Shown: in pieces, positions 39,246 through 48,865 of the stretch
Layout: every line of letters begins with the position of its first letter
How positions within the stretch are numbered: position 1 is the stretch's first letter
Source: Lysobacter sp. TY2-98
GTDB taxonomy: Bacteria > Pseudomonadota > Gammaproteobacteria > Xanthomonadales > Xanthomonadaceae
Direction of reading: 5' to 3'
Length of the DNA stretch: 64,000 nucleotides
Assembly (NCBI RefSeq): GCF_003367355.1
Contig: NZ_CP031413.1
Coordinates: 682,001 to 746,000 of the forward strand
The notes under the pieces: model-generated
What the model was told of the DNA's origin: nothing
Seen by the model: the letters and a program-made list of their open reading frames with translations, nothing else
Database searches by the model: none
Position numbers and translations under genes: made by a program

Positions 39246-39284
39246 AACAAGAAGGGCGCCCTCAGGCGCCCTTCTTGTTTTCGT
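39246..39284. terminator. Strong terminator between convergent S9 peptidase and POT transporter genes
   Basis: A perfect stem of 14-15 bp (39247-39260 with 39265-39278) with the loop CTCA, followed by TTTTCG on the plus strand. It probably also stops the minus-strand transporter transcript. Confidence 0.9.
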
Positions 39285-39302
39285 TGATTGCACGCGACGT
39301 CT

Positions 39303-41279
39303 TCAGCGGACGCCATGCATCCATTTGCGCAGCAACGGCGCGATGAGGAACGCCAGCACGGCACATCCGACACCGATCCACATCATCAGCCAGAACAGGT
39401 GCGCGTACTTCGCGCCGGCTTCGGCCATGTTGATCGTGGTGCCTTCCGGAATGTCGAGCGACGCCAGCTTGCCGAACAGTGCGGCCAGCGTTTCCGAGAA
39501 CGCGGTCGCGAGGAACCACGTGCCCATCATCAGGCTGACGACGCTGCGCACGGACAGCTGCGTCACTGCGGACAAGCCGACGGGCGCCAGGCACATCTCG
39601 CCGACTTCGAGCACGAAGTAGGCGAGCACCAGCCACCACACGCTGGCCAGGCCGCCGGTAGCGCCGGCGTGTTCGGCCGCCCACGCGAGCGGTATGAAGC
39701 TCAGGCCGGCGAACAGCAGGCCGAGCGCGGACTTGGTCGGCTTGGACGGATCGAGGCCCCGGCGGCCGAGCGCCGCCCAGATCGCGCTGAAGGTCGGTGC
39801 GAGCAGCACGATGAACATCGCGCCAAGGTAGGTTAGCGAGCCCGCCGTCTGCGGCAGCACGAGCGCGTCGCGGATCAGGAAGACGAGCATCGCGACGACG
39901 GCGAGGCCGAACAGCGCGCGCGGCGCCGACGACTGCGGATTGCGATCGGACAGCGCGGCTGATACCACGAACGCGAGCGGCGCGAGCAGTAGCGAGATGA
40001 TCGACCACGGTGCGGATTGCAAGAACTGTCCAAAAGTGACCGCGGGAGCGCCGGCCGCCTGCACGTCCGGCACGGCCTTCACGAGCGACGGCACGATGTC
40101 CTTGGTCAGCATGCGGTCGGTGAAGGTCACCCACGAGCCGTAGGTCTGTTCGTAAAGGGTAAAAAATACGAGGCACATGGCGATGAGCACGATGAGCGCA
40201 TACATCTGTTGGCGCTGCACAGCCGAACACCGGATCGAAGTGAACCAGTGGAACCACATGACGACGCCTGCCATGACGAGCAGCATCAAGCGCAGCGCCA
40301 ACGATTGATCGCGCGCGAGGTACTCCCATAGCGCGAAAACCGCGACGATCGCGAGATATACAGCCTGGCGGGCGGCGGACATTTCGCGCGCCTTCGCGAA
40401 CCAGAACCAAAGCGCGCCACTAGCGAGTGCCACCATCACAATCATCAGCGTGCTGGAACTGCCGCTGCCGGCGGTCGAACTTCCGGTCGCGACTGCCCAC
40501 ATCAGCGCCGCAACCGGCAGCAGCCCGGCGATCGCGCCCACATAGATCGCGAGCTCACGCGGCATGCCCCACACGCGCTCGCGCAGACGCGACGGCTCCG
40601 GCGGTTCCGCGTGGCCTTCGAGGTATTTCTGTCCCCACAGGAACTGGCCGAGACCCAGCGCCATGCCGATGCCGGCTGCGCCGAAGCCGTACTTCCAGCC
40701 CAGCGTCTGGCCGAGGTAGCCGCACACGATCGACGCGAACAACGCGCCGAGGTTGATGCCCGCGTAGAACAGCGAGAAACCGGAGTCGCGACGCGGATCG
40801 TCCTCGGCATACAGGCGGCCGACGATCGTCGAGATGTTCGGCTTGAGGAAGCCGACGCCCATGATGATCAGCGCGAGCGAGAGGTAGAACGCGCGCAGCG
40901 CCGATTCATCGCGGACGACTTCGCCGCCGAGAATGTGCGCATCGTGGCCTTCGATGGTCATGCCCATGTGGCCGAGCACCAGCAGGATGCCGCCGAAGAT
41001 CACGGCCTTGCGCGTGCCGAGGTAGCGGTCGGCGAGCATGCCGCCGAACACCGGGATGCAGTAGACGAGGCCGCCGTACGCGCCGAGCACGTCGTAGCCG
41101 GCGGCGTCCTTGAACAGGTGGTGCTTGAGCAGGAACAGCAGGAGCAGCGCCTTCATTCCGTAGAACGAGAAGCGCTCCCACATTTCGGTGAAAAAGCAGA
41201 CGTAGACGCCCTTGGGATGGCCGAACAGGTCGCGACGGGGATCCGCGGCAGGCGCGGCGGCATTCAGGGCTGGCGTCAC
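39303..41279 (-). CDS. POT-family proton-dependent oligopeptide transporter
   Basis: A 658-residue inner-membrane di/tripeptide:proton symporter of the MFS POT/PTR2 family. The first-helix signature EMWERFSFYG is near residues 32-41 and the PTR2 signature FYAGINLGALF is near 167-177. About 14 membrane segments are visible, with a long insert in the middle as in many proteobacterial members. The length is larger than Escherichia coli DtpA (about 500), matching the extended POT subgroup of Xanthomonadales. It is next to three secreted peptidases, so their products are probable substrates. Confidence 0.92.
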   Translation of the reverse strand: MTPALNAAAPAADPRRDLFGHPKGVYVCFFTEMWERFSFYGMKALLLLFLLKHHLFKDAAGYDVLGAYGGLVYCIPVFGGMLADRYLGTRKAVIFGGILLVLGHMGMTIEGHDAHILGGEVVRDESALRAFYLSLALIIMGVGFLKPNISTIVGRLYAEDDPRRDSGFSLFYAGINLGALFASIVCGYLGQTLGWKYGFGAAGIGMALGLGQFLWGQKYLEGHAEPPEPSRLRERVWGMPRELAIYVGAIAGLLPVAALMWAVATGSSTAGSGSSSTLMIVMVALASGALWFWFAKAREMSAARQAVYLAIVAVFALWEYLARDQSLALRLMLLVMAGVVMWFHWFTSIRCSAVQRQQMYALIVLIAMCLVFFTLYEQTYGSWVTFTDRMLTKDIVPSLVKAVPDVQAAGAPAVTFGQFLQSAPWSIISLLLAPLAFVVSAALSDRNPQSSAPRALFGLAVVAMLVFLIRDALVLPQTAGSLTYLGAMFIVLLAPTFSAIWAALGRRGLDPSKPTKSALGLLFAGLSFIPLAWAAEHAGATGGLASVWWLVLAYFVLEVGEMCLAPVGLSAVTQLSVRSVVSLMMGTWFLATAFSETLAALFGKLASLDIPEGTTINMAEAGAKYAHLFWLMMWIGVGCAVLAFLIAPLLRKWMHGVR

Positions 41280-41538
41280 GCACCACTCCGGCGTGAAAAA
41301 GGTGCCCGAGTATAGCCACCGGCCCGCGGGCGGCCGGCGCAGGCCCGCGTCGTCGATTCAGCCCGCGGCGCGCGCCATTGCATGCTGCACTGCACGACGC
41401 GCGCGTCCCGCGTTCACCGCGTTCGCGACGCCGCGCACGGATACGCGACCGCGCGGCGCCGCCCCGCGTCCGCGTTCGCTTTGCCACCACCGGCCGTCCG
41501 CCTACCATCGGCGCCCTCGTCACCCCCGCGGAGTCCCG

Positions 41539-43599
41539 ATGTCCCGTCTCGCCTTGCTGCCCCTGATGCTCGCCGCCGCGCTGCCCCTCGCCGCGGGCGC
41601 CGCGCCCCACGGTCTGCAGCCGAAGGAACTCGCCACGCTCGATCGATTCTCGTCGCCGGTGCTCACGCCGGACGGCGCGAAGCTCGTCTTCGCGCGCCGC
41701 GTCGTCGATTACGACGCGAACAAGTCGTCGACCGCGTTGTGGATACAGCCGACGTCGGGCACCGGCAAGGCGACCCGCCTCACGCCGGAAGGCTGGAACG
41801 TCAACTCGCCGCTCGTCTCGGACGATGGCAAGCGCGTCTACTTCCTGAGCTCCAAGGGCGGTTCGTCGCAGCTGTACTACGTACCGGTGGGCGGTGGCGC
41901 GCCGGTGCAGGTCACCGCGATGCCGCTCGACGTCAGCACGTATTCGCTGTCGCCGAAGGGCGATCGCATCGCGCTGTCGATGGAAACGTATCCGGACTGC
42001 GCGGCCGATCTCGCATGCAATACGAAGCACGAGAAGAAGGGCGACACGCCGAAGACTACGGGCGTCGTGTTCGATCGCATGTTCATCCGCCACTGGGATG
42101 CGTGGAACGAAGGCAAGCTGAATCGCCTGTTCGTCGCCGATCTGCCGGCCGCGGGCAAGACGGCGAACACCGCCAAGCTCGTGGGCGGCAACGTCGTCGC
42201 CGACGTTCCTTCGCGCCCGTTCGGCGACGCCAGCGAGTTCACGTGGTCGCCGGACGGCCAGCAGCTCGTGTTCAGCGCGCGCAACGCCGACCGCGACGAG
42301 CCGACGTCGACGAACTTCGACCTCTACCTCGTGCCCGCCGACGGCAGCGCCGATGCGCGCAACCTCACCGAGGCGAACAAGGCGTGGGACACCGGCGGCG
42401 CGTTCAGCGCGGATGGCAAGACGCTCTACTACCGCGCGATGAAGCGCCCGGGTTTCGAAGCCGATCGCTTCGCGCTGATGGCGATGGACCTCGCGACGGG
42501 CGAATCGCGCGAGATCGATCCGAAGTGGGATCGTTCGGCAGACGGCATCACGCTGTCGGCCGACGGCAAGTCGATCTACACGACCGCCGAGGACATGGGC
42601 GAGCACCCGTTGTGGGCGGTCGACATCGCGTCGGGCGGCGTCACCAAGCTCGTGGGCGAGGGCACCGTGTCGGCGTTCGACGTGAAGAACGGCGTGCTCG
42701 CGTTCTCGCGCAATTCGCTGAAGTCCGGCGACCAGCTCTTCGTCGGCGGCCTTAACGGAAAAGGCGTTCGCGCCGCCAGCCCGTCGGCGGGCGAGCTGCT
42801 GAAGGACGTGCGTTTCGGCGACTACGAGCAGTTCAGCTTCAAGGGCTGGAACAACGAGACGGTGCACGGCTACGTCGTGAAGCCGTGGAACTACGAGAAG
42901 GGCAAGACCTATCCCGTCGCGTTCCTGATCCACGGCGGCCCGCAGGGCAGCTTCGGCAACGGCTGGAGCTATCGCTGGAATCCGCAGACGTACGCGGGCC
43001 AGGGCTACGCGGTGGTCATGATCGACTTCCACGGTTCGACCGGTTACGGCCAGGCGTTCACGGATGCGATCAGCCAGCACTGGGGCGACCGCCCGCTGGA
43101 AGACCTGCAGAAGGGTTGGACGGCCGCGCAGAAGCAGTACAGCTTCCTCAACGGCGACAAGGCGTGTGCGCTGGGCGCGAGCTACGGCGGTTACATGGTC
43201 TATTGGATCGCCGGCAACTGGAACCAGCCGTGGAAGTGCCTGGTCGACCACGACGGCGTGTTCGACAACCGCATGATGGGCTACAGCACGGAAGAACTCT
43301 GGTTCAGCCGCTGGGAGAACGGCGGCACGCCGTGGGAAAACCCGGAGGCGTACGAGAAGTTCAACCCGATCAACTACGTCAAGAACTGGCGCGTGCCGAT
43401 GCTGGTCATCCACAGCCAGCAGGACTTCCGCATTCCGGCCGAGCAGGGCATCGCGGCGTTCAGCGCCCTGCAGCAGAAGGGCATCGAGTCGAAGTTCCTC
43501 TACTTCCCGGACGAGAACCACTGGGTGCTCAAGCCGCAGAACAGCGTGAAGTGGCACGAGACGGTGAACGACTGGCTGCGCACGCACATCGGCCAGTAA
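41539..43599 (+). CDS. Secreted S9 peptidase, dipeptidyl-peptidase 5-like
   Basis: A 686-residue exported serine peptidase of family S9C. A signal peptide (about 1-22) is followed by a WD40-like beta-propeller (about 30-420) and an alpha/beta-hydrolase domain. The nucleophile is S548 in GASYGGY, the aspartate lies in HSQQDFRIP and the histidine in DENHWV. NNETVHGYVVKP with LIHGGPQGSFGNGW forms the oxyanion-hole side. The layout matches DPP5/acylaminoacyl peptidases. It is divergent from the POT transporter across a 259-nt region. Exact cleavage preference is inferred only from family. Confidence 0.9.
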   Translation: MSRLALLPLMLAAALPLAAGAAPHGLQPKELATLDRFSSPVLTPDGAKLVFARRVVDYDANKSSTALWIQPTSGTGKATRLTPEGWNVNSPLVSDDGKRVYFLSSKGGSSQLYYVPVGGGAPVQVTAMPLDVSTYSLSPKGDRIALSMETYPDCAADLACNTKHEKKGDTPKTTGVVFDRMFIRHWDAWNEGKLNRLFVADLPAAGKTANTAKLVGGNVVADVPSRPFGDASEFTWSPDGQQLVFSARNADRDEPTSTNFDLYLVPADGSADARNLTEANKAWDTGGAFSADGKTLYYRAMKRPGFEADRFALMAMDLATGESREIDPKWDRSADGITLSADGKSIYTTAEDMGEHPLWAVDIASGGVTKLVGEGTVSAFDVKNGVLAFSRNSLKSGDQLFVGGLNGKGVRAASPSAGELLKDVRFGDYEQFSFKGWNNETVHGYVVKPWNYEKGKTYPVAFLIHGGPQGSFGNGWSYRWNPQTYAGQGYAVVMIDFHGSTGYGQAFTDAISQHWGDRPLEDLQKGWTAAQKQYSFLNGDKACALGASYGGYMVYWIAGNWNQPWKCLVDHDGVFDNRMMGYSTEELWFSRWENGGTPWENPEAYEKFNPINYVKNWRVPMLVIHSQQDFRIPAEQGIAAFSALQQKGIESKFLYFPDENHWVLKPQNSVKWHETVNDWLRTHIGQ

Positions 43600-43620
43600 G
43601 TCCGACGTTCCATGGCGACG

Positions 43621-43656
43621 ACGCCCGGCATCGTGAGATGCCGGGCGTTTTCGTTT
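43621..43656 (+). terminator. Intrinsic terminator after the DPP5-like gene
   Basis: A perfect 12-bp stem (43621-43632 with 43637-43648) with a GTGA loop is followed by TTTCGTTTT. Confidence 0.9.
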
Positions 43657-43708
43657 TGACGGGCTCCGTTGACGGCGCGTAGTCGGCGCCTTGCGCAGGC
43701 TTCGGCGC

Positions 43709-44473
43709 ATGAACGACACGCAGAAGTGGCCCGACCGCCTGTGGATCGTCCGCCATGGCGAATCGGCGGGAAACGTCGCGCGCGAAAAGGCACGCGTGAC
43801 CGACGCGCTGACCTACGACTACGGCACACGCGATGCCGATGTGCCCCTGTCGGCGCTCGGCGAACAACAGGCCGACGCGCTCGGCCGCTGGTTCGCCGCG
43901 CTCCCGGAGCACGAGCGTCCCGACGTCTTCCTGTGCTCGCCGTACGTGCGGGCCCAGCAGACGATGCGTCACGCGTTGCGCCGGGCGGGGATCGACTGCG
44001 ACCGCATCCGTCTCGACGAACGTTTGCGCGAACGCGAGTTCGGCATCTTCGATGGACTCACGCGGCTCGGGGTGCGCGATCGCTATCCCGAACAAGCGAA
44101 AGCGCTCGACCTCGTCGGCAAGTTCTATCACCGGCCGCCGGGTGGCGAGAGCTGGTGCGACGTCATCCTGCGGCTGCGCAGCGTGGTCGACACGATCACG
44201 CGCGAGTACCGCTGCGACCGCGTGCTGATCGTCGCGCACCAAGTCACGGTGCTGTGTTTCCGCTATCTACTCGAGCGGATGACGGAGGCGCAGATTCTCG
44301 ACATCGACCGCCAGAAGGATGTCGCGAACTGTGCTATCACCGGTTACGAGTTCGATCCGACGCAGGGCCATCGCGGCAAGCTCGTGCTCGAGCGCTACAA
44401 CTTCGTCGCGCCGCTGATCGAAGCGGGCGCGCAGGTGACCACCGAGCCCGACGTGCCGGCGGGGCCGAAGTGA
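43709..44473 (+). CDS. Histidine phosphatase-family protein
   Basis: A 254-residue member of the phosphoglycerate-mutase-like histidine phosphatase family. The catalytic histidine motif RHGESAGN is near residues 15-22. The second half provides the acid/base glutamate in REREFG and a later histidine in VLIVAHQVTV. The ATG at 43709 is chosen over an ATG 6 codons upstream because it opens the conserved MNDTQKWPDRLWIVRHGE stretch. The family acts on many phosphorylated small molecules; the target is unknown. It overlaps the following nnrD-type gene by 4 nt (GTGA). Confidence 0.85.
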   Translation: MNDTQKWPDRLWIVRHGESAGNVAREKARVTDALTYDYGTRDADVPLSALGEQQADALGRWFAALPEHERPDVFLCSPYVRAQQTMRHALRRAGIDCDRIRLDERLREREFGIFDGLTRLGVRDRYPEQAKALDLVGKFYHRPPGGESWCDVILRLRSVVDTITREYRCDRVLIVAHQVTVLCFRYLLERMTEAQILDIDRQKDVANCAITGYEFDPTQGHRGKLVLERYNFVAPLIEAGAQVTTEPDVPAGPK

Positions 44474-45402
44474 GCGCGCCGCGCGTCACGCCGATCTCGC
44501 CCGCGTGGTTGCGGCGCCATCCGTTGCCGATGCCGTCGCACGAAGGCGACAAGGACGCGCGCGGACGCATCCTCGTCATCGCGGGCGCCGGCGAAATGCC
44601 GGGCGCCGCGCTGTTGTCGGCGGTGGCGGCGCTGCGTGCGGGCGCTGGAAAGTTGCAGGTCGCGACCTGCGCGAGCGCCGCTCCGCTGGTTGCGGCTGCG
44701 GTGCCGGAATCGCGCGTCGTCGCCTTGCCCGAAACGCGCAGTGGCGCGTTGGCGACGGCCGCGCGAACCCGTATCGAAGCGATGTCCGAACATGCCGATG
44801 CGATCGTCGTCGGGCCGGGGCTGTTGGAATCGGATGCGATGGCACGCATGCTCGGCGGCTGGCTGGCGGCGTTGCCGGCGGTGCCGGTGGTGATCGATGC
44901 GGCCGCGCTGTGTGCATTTGATCGCGATGCCGACGCGATCGCCGACGGCAAGGCGCTACGCATCATGACGCCGCACGCGGGCGAGGCCGCGCGATTGCTG
45001 GGCTGCGAGCGCGAGGCCGTGGAGGCGCGACCGCTCGAACTCGGCATCGAGATGGCGCGCCGCTTCCGCGCGGTCTGCGTCATGAAGGGCGCGACGAGTT
45101 TCGTGATCGACGGCCCCGCGCTCGAGGCGGGACAGTCGGCGGCCATCGTGTCGAACCGCTACGGCAACGTCGGCCTGGCGACGTCGGGCTCGGGCGACAC
45201 GCTGTCGGGAATCATCGGCGGCCTGGCCGCACGCGGGGCCGATCCGTTGCGCGCGACCGCGTGGGGCGTCTACTTGCACGCCGCGGCAGGCGATGCACTC
45301 GCCGAGCGACAAGGTGGGCCGCTCGGATTCCTTGCAAGAGAGCTGCTCGACGAGATTCCGCGGCTGATGCAGCTGCCGGCATCGGCGCGGCGCGCGCGCT
45401 GA
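44470..45402 (+). CDS. nnrD: ADP-dependent NAD(P)H-hydrate dehydratase
   Basis: A 310-residue ribokinase-like enzyme of the YjeF C-terminal family. It repairs hydrated NAD(P)H (NADHX) with ADP. The GKDARGRILVIAG-type start is seen as DKDARGRILVIAGAGEMPGA, followed by VVGPGL, and the C-terminal active-site block is GLATSGSGDTLSGIIGGL, carrying the catalytic aspartate. The GTG start overlaps the preceding gene by 4 nt. The YjeF N-terminal epimerase domain is missing, so the epimerase must be separate. It is a stand-alone dehydratase. Confidence 0.88.
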   Translation: MSAPRVTPISPAWLRRHPLPMPSHEGDKDARGRILVIAGAGEMPGAALLSAVAALRAGAGKLQVATCASAAPLVAAAVPESRVVALPETRSGALATAARTRIEAMSEHADAIVVGPGLLESDAMARMLGGWLAALPAVPVVIDAAALCAFDRDADAIADGKALRIMTPHAGEAARLLGCEREAVEARPLELGIEMARRFRAVCVMKGATSFVIDGPALEAGQSAAIVSNRYGNVGLATSGSGDTLSGIIGGLAARGADPLRATAWGVYLHAAAGDALAERQGGPLGFLARELLDEIPRLMQLPASARRAR

Positions 45403-45539
45403 CGGTCGCGAGTTCACCTTGGCGCGCGGCGATCGCCCGGCGGCCGGGTACGCGGGCGTGCGGCGACGCGTGGACGCTCATGCGTCACGCACGACAGCAG
45501 GGAGAGGACCGTCGCGACGAGCGTTCCCGTTGCCTTCGC

Positions 45540-45764
45540 TCAACAGCAGCGCGAACGCCCGCGACCGTAACGCGCCTGCAGCCGCTCGCGGAAGAACGCG
45601 GCTTCGTCCATCGGCGCCGTGCCCGGATGTGCGCGTCGCATATGTTCCAGGTAGGCGCCGTAGTCCGGAATGCCGACCGCGAGGCGCGCTGCCTGCACGA
45701 GGCGGCGCCAGGCCTGCGAGAGCGGCAAACGCCGTGACGGGTCAGAGCGAAGGCGCCGCGACAT
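45540..45764 (-). CDS. YbdD/YjiX-family small protein, CstA partner
   Basis: A 74-residue protein of the YbdD/YjiX (DUF466) family. The hallmark block GIPDYGAYLEHMRRAHPG is near residues 31-48, with FFRERLQARYG and the terminal Cys-Cys near the end. It lies immediately after cstA and overlaps its 3' end by 23 nt, as in other bacteria where ybdD follows cstA/btsT. The role is accessory to the peptide/pyruvate transporter, not defined in detail. Confidence 0.85.
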   Translation of the reverse strand: MSRRLRSDPSRRLPLSQAWRRLVQAARLAVGIPDYGAYLEHMRRAHPGTAPMDEAAFFRERLQARYGRGRSRCC

Positions 45765-47793
45765 AGTCCGTCTCCCGAGCCGTCGGGCGCACCTCGCGCC
45801 GCGCGGCGAGCATCGCACGTAAGCCGAACACGGTGGTCAGCACCAGCACGCCGACGAACAGCACGCACAACGCCGCGTCGAGCGTGTTGTTGAATGCGAC
45901 GCGCTGCATGTCGGCCAACGTCTTCGCTGGCGCGAGCACGTCACCGCGCGCAGCGGCGTCGGAGAATTTCCGCGCGGCGGCCAGGAAGCCGATCTTCGGA
46001 TCCGGATGGAAGAGCTTCTCCATGCCCGCCGTCACCGTGCAGACCAGCAGCCAGAGTGTCGCGATCCCGGGGACCCACAGGTACCGCTCGCGCTTCATCC
46101 GCACCATCACGACGCAGCAGAACACGAGCGCGATTCCCGCCAGCATCTGGTTGGCGATGCCGAACAACGGCCACAGCGTGTTGATGCCGCCGAGCGGATC
46201 GACGACGCCCTGGTAGAGGAACCAGCCCCAGCCGCCGACAGCGAGCGCGGTGCACAGCACGTTGCCGAGCCAGCTCTCCGTTGCGCGCAGCGGTGGGTAG
46301 GCGAGGCCTGCGATCTCCTGGAACATGAAGCGCGCGACGCGCGTGCCCGCGTCGATAGTGGTCAGGATGAACAGCGCTTCGAACAGGATGGCGTAGTGGT
46401 ACCAGAACGCCATCATGCGATCGCCGCCGCCCAGGCCCGCAAGGATGTGCGCCATGCCGACGGCGAGCGTCGGCGCGCCACCGGTGCGCGACAGCACGGT
46501 TTCCTCGCCGATCGACTTGGCCGCTGCGGCGAGCGTGTCGGGGGTGATCGCGAAGCCCCAGGCATTGATCGCGGCCGACGCCGAATCGAGGGTGGTCCCG
46601 AGCGCGGCGGCCGGCGCATTCATCGCGAAATAGAGGCCCGGCTGCAGCACACAGGCCGCGACCAGCGCCATCACCGCGACGAACGCCTCCATCAGCATCG
46701 CGCCGTAGCCGATCAGCGGGATGTCGCGCTCGTTGCGCAGCATCTTCGGTGTCGTGCCCGAACTGATCAGCGCGTGGAATCCGGAAACCGAGCCGCAGGC
46801 GATCGTGATGAACAGGAACGGGAAAAGCTTGCCGGTGAATACCGGTCCCGTGCCGTCGACGAAGCGCGTCATCGCGGGCATGCGCAGGTCGGGCATGGCG
46901 ATGAGGATGGCGAGCGCGAGGCCGACGATCGTGCCGATCTTGAGGAAGGTCGACAGGTAGTCGCGCGGCGCGAGTAACAGCCACACCGGCAGCACCGAGG
47001 CGATGAAGCCGTAGCCGATCAGCAGCCAGGCGAGCGTGGTGCCCTGCAGGCGGAACACCGCGCTCCACTGCGTATCGGCCGCGACGTGTCCGCCGATCGC
47101 GATCGATGCGAGCAGCAACACGAGACCGATGATCGACGCTTCAAGAATGCGGCCCGGCCGGATCCAGCGCAGCCATGCACCCATGAGCAGCGCGATCGGA
47201 ATCGTCATCGCCACGGTGAACGTGCCCCACGGACTCTGCGCCAGCGCTTTCACGACGACGAGCGCGAGCACGGCGAGCAGGATCAGCATGATCGCGGCGA
47301 TACCGAACATCGCGACGACGCCCGCCGCATTGCCCATCTCGCTCCGGATCATTTCGCCCAGCGAGCGGCCGTCGCGACGCGTCGAGAAGAACAGCACCAG
47401 CATGTCCTGCACCGCGCCGGCATAGACCACGCCGAACAGGATCCATAACGTGCCGGGCAGGTAGCCCATCTGCGCGGCGAGCACCGGGCCCACGAGTGGC
47501 CCCGCACCGGCGATTGCGGCGAAGTGGTGCCCGAACAACACGCTGCGCTCGGTCGGCACGTAGTCGAGGCCGTCGTTGCGGCGGTACGCGGGCGTGAGGC
47601 GCGACGGATCGATGCCGATCGCTCGCGCGACGTAGCGCGCGTAGAAGCGGTAGGCGATGAAAAACGTACTCGCCGACGCCGCCACCAGCCACATCGCGCT
47701 GACCGTTTCGCCCCGATGGAGCGCGAGCACCGACAGTGCCGCGACCGCGAGCACGCCGAGTGCCGCCCAGAAAAGTCCCGCCAGTCCCCGCAT
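45742..47793 (-). CDS. cstA: CstA-family carbon starvation protein (peptide/pyruvate transporter)
   Basis: A 683-residue inner-membrane transporter with about 16-18 helices. The family features are present: GHHFAAIAGAGPLVGPVLAAQMGY near residues 81-104 with the preceding VPTERSVLFG, and CGSVSGFHALISSGTTPK in the middle. CstA proteins take up peptides or pyruvate under carbon limitation. The ATG at 47793 is preferred because GGGGAG lies 6 nt upstream; an in-frame ATG at 47847 is less likely. It is transcribed after corA across a 79-nt gap and before ybdD. Confidence 0.93.
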   Translation of the reverse strand: MRGLAGLFWAALGVLAVAALSVLALHRGETVSAMWLVAASASTFFIAYRFYARYVARAIGIDPSRLTPAYRRNDGLDYVPTERSVLFGHHFAAIAGAGPLVGPVLAAQMGYLPGTLWILFGVVYAGAVQDMLVLFFSTRRDGRSLGEMIRSEMGNAAGVVAMFGIAAIMLILLAVLALVVVKALAQSPWGTFTVAMTIPIALLMGAWLRWIRPGRILEASIIGLVLLLASIAIGGHVAADTQWSAVFRLQGTTLAWLLIGYGFIASVLPVWLLLAPRDYLSTFLKIGTIVGLALAILIAMPDLRMPAMTRFVDGTGPVFTGKLFPFLFITIACGSVSGFHALISSGTTPKMLRNERDIPLIGYGAMLMEAFVAVMALVAACVLQPGLYFAMNAPAAALGTTLDSASAAINAWGFAITPDTLAAAAKSIGEETVLSRTGGAPTLAVGMAHILAGLGGGDRMMAFWYHYAILFEALFILTTIDAGTRVARFMFQEIAGLAYPPLRATESWLGNVLCTALAVGGWGWFLYQGVVDPLGGINTLWPLFGIANQMLAGIALVFCCVVMVRMKRERYLWVPGIATLWLLVCTVTAGMEKLFHPDPKIGFLAAARKFSDAAARGDVLAPAKTLADMQRVAFNNTLDAALCVLFVGVLVLTTVFGLRAMLAARREVRPTARETDYVAAPSL

Positions 47794-47872
47794 CGCACGC
47801 TCCCCGTGTGAGGCCGCGAGCGTCGCGCACGTGGTGGGCGGGGTCAATGTGCGGCGCGGCAGACGTTCGCGG

Positions 47873-48865
47873 TTACAGCCAGCGCGCCTTCTTGAACTTC
47901 CAGTACAGGCTGAGCGTCACCAGTGCGGTGGCGCCGATCACGATGAAATAGCTCCAGCGGCCGTGTAGCTCCGGCATGTGCTCGAAGTTCATGCCGTACC
48001 AGCTCGCGATCAGCGTCGGTACGACCAGCAGTCCCGCCCAGGCGCCGAGGCGCTTCACGACTTCGCCCTGTTGCACCGTCACCAGTGACAGGTTCACGCC
48101 GACCGCCGCCGTCAGCATCTCGCGTAGGGTTTCGGTGCTGGACTGGATGCGGATCGCATGGTCGAGCACGTCGCGCAGGTAGGGCTGGATGACGTCGTCG
48201 ATCAGACCGTTCGGCATGCGGGTCAGATGGCTGATGATGTCCTGCAGCGGCTCCGCGGCCATGCGCAGGCGGGTGAGGTCGCGCTTGAGCCAGTACAGGC
48301 GTTCGACGGTTTCCTTGCGGAAGTCGGCGGCGAACACGTCCTTCTCGAGTTCGCCGAGCAGGCGGTCGTACTCGTCGACGATGGGCATGAAGTTGTCGAC
48401 GATCAGATCGAGCACCGCATACAGCGCCGCGCCCGGCCCATGCATCAGCAGCGCCTTCTCGCGCTCCAGACGTGCGCGGGCCGGTGCGTAGCTCGACGAC
48501 GCGCCATGGCGCACCGTCACGAAATACCGCGGACCGACGAACATGTGCGTCTCGCCGAATCGGATCGCGCCCTCGGTGCTCTGCGCGGTGTGCACCGCGA
48601 TGAAGATCGAGTCGCCGTAGGTCTCGAACTTGGGTCGCTGGTGGGCGTTCTGCGCATCCTCGACGGCCAGCGGATGCAGGGCGAACTCCTCCTGCAGCTT
48701 GGCCAGCACGCTCGGGCCCGGCTCGTACAGCCCCACCCACACGAAGCTGCCGTCGTCGACGGCGAGCACCTCGCTGATCTGCTCGATGTCGATGTCGCGA
48801 CGTTCGCCGGTCGCGGTATACGCGGCGCAGTTGACGACGCAGTGGGCGTACTCGGGTTCGGTCAT
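47873..48865 (-). CDS. corA: CorA-family magnesium/cobalt channel
   Basis: A 330-residue CorA-type divalent-cation channel. The large N-terminal cytosolic domain and two C-terminal membrane helices match the family. The selectivity motif GMN is in YGMNFEHMPEL (about 287-297), followed by the second helix and a basic tail KFKKARW. The start overlaps the stop of the DUF4105 gene by 4 nt. It is encoded after corC and the DUF4105 gene, so two Mg/Co-related genes lie in the same transcript. Confidence 0.94.
   Translation of the reverse strand: MTEPEYAHCVVNCAAYTATGERRDIDIEQISEVLAVDDGSFVWVGLYEPGPSVLAKLQEEFALHPLAVEDAQNAHQRPKFETYGDSIFIAVHTAQSTEGAIRFGETHMFVGPRYFVTVRHGASSSYAPARARLEREKALLMHGPGAALYAVLDLIVDNFMPIVDEYDRLLGELEKDVFAADFRKETVERLYWLKRDLTRLRMAAEPLQDIISHLTRMPNGLIDDVIQPYLRDVLDHAIRIQSSTETLREMLTAAVGVNLSLVTVQQGEVVKRLGAWAGLLVVPTLIASWYGMNFEHMPELHGRWSYFIVIGATALVTLSLYWKFKKARWL

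Noticed and set aside
40906..43719. A 937-codon open frame on the minus strand antisense to the DPP5-like peptidase and running into the POT gene
   Set aside because: It lies opposite a clearly conserved S9 peptidase with intact triad. Its translation is Arg/Ala/Val-rich without domains, typical of high-GC antisense frames.
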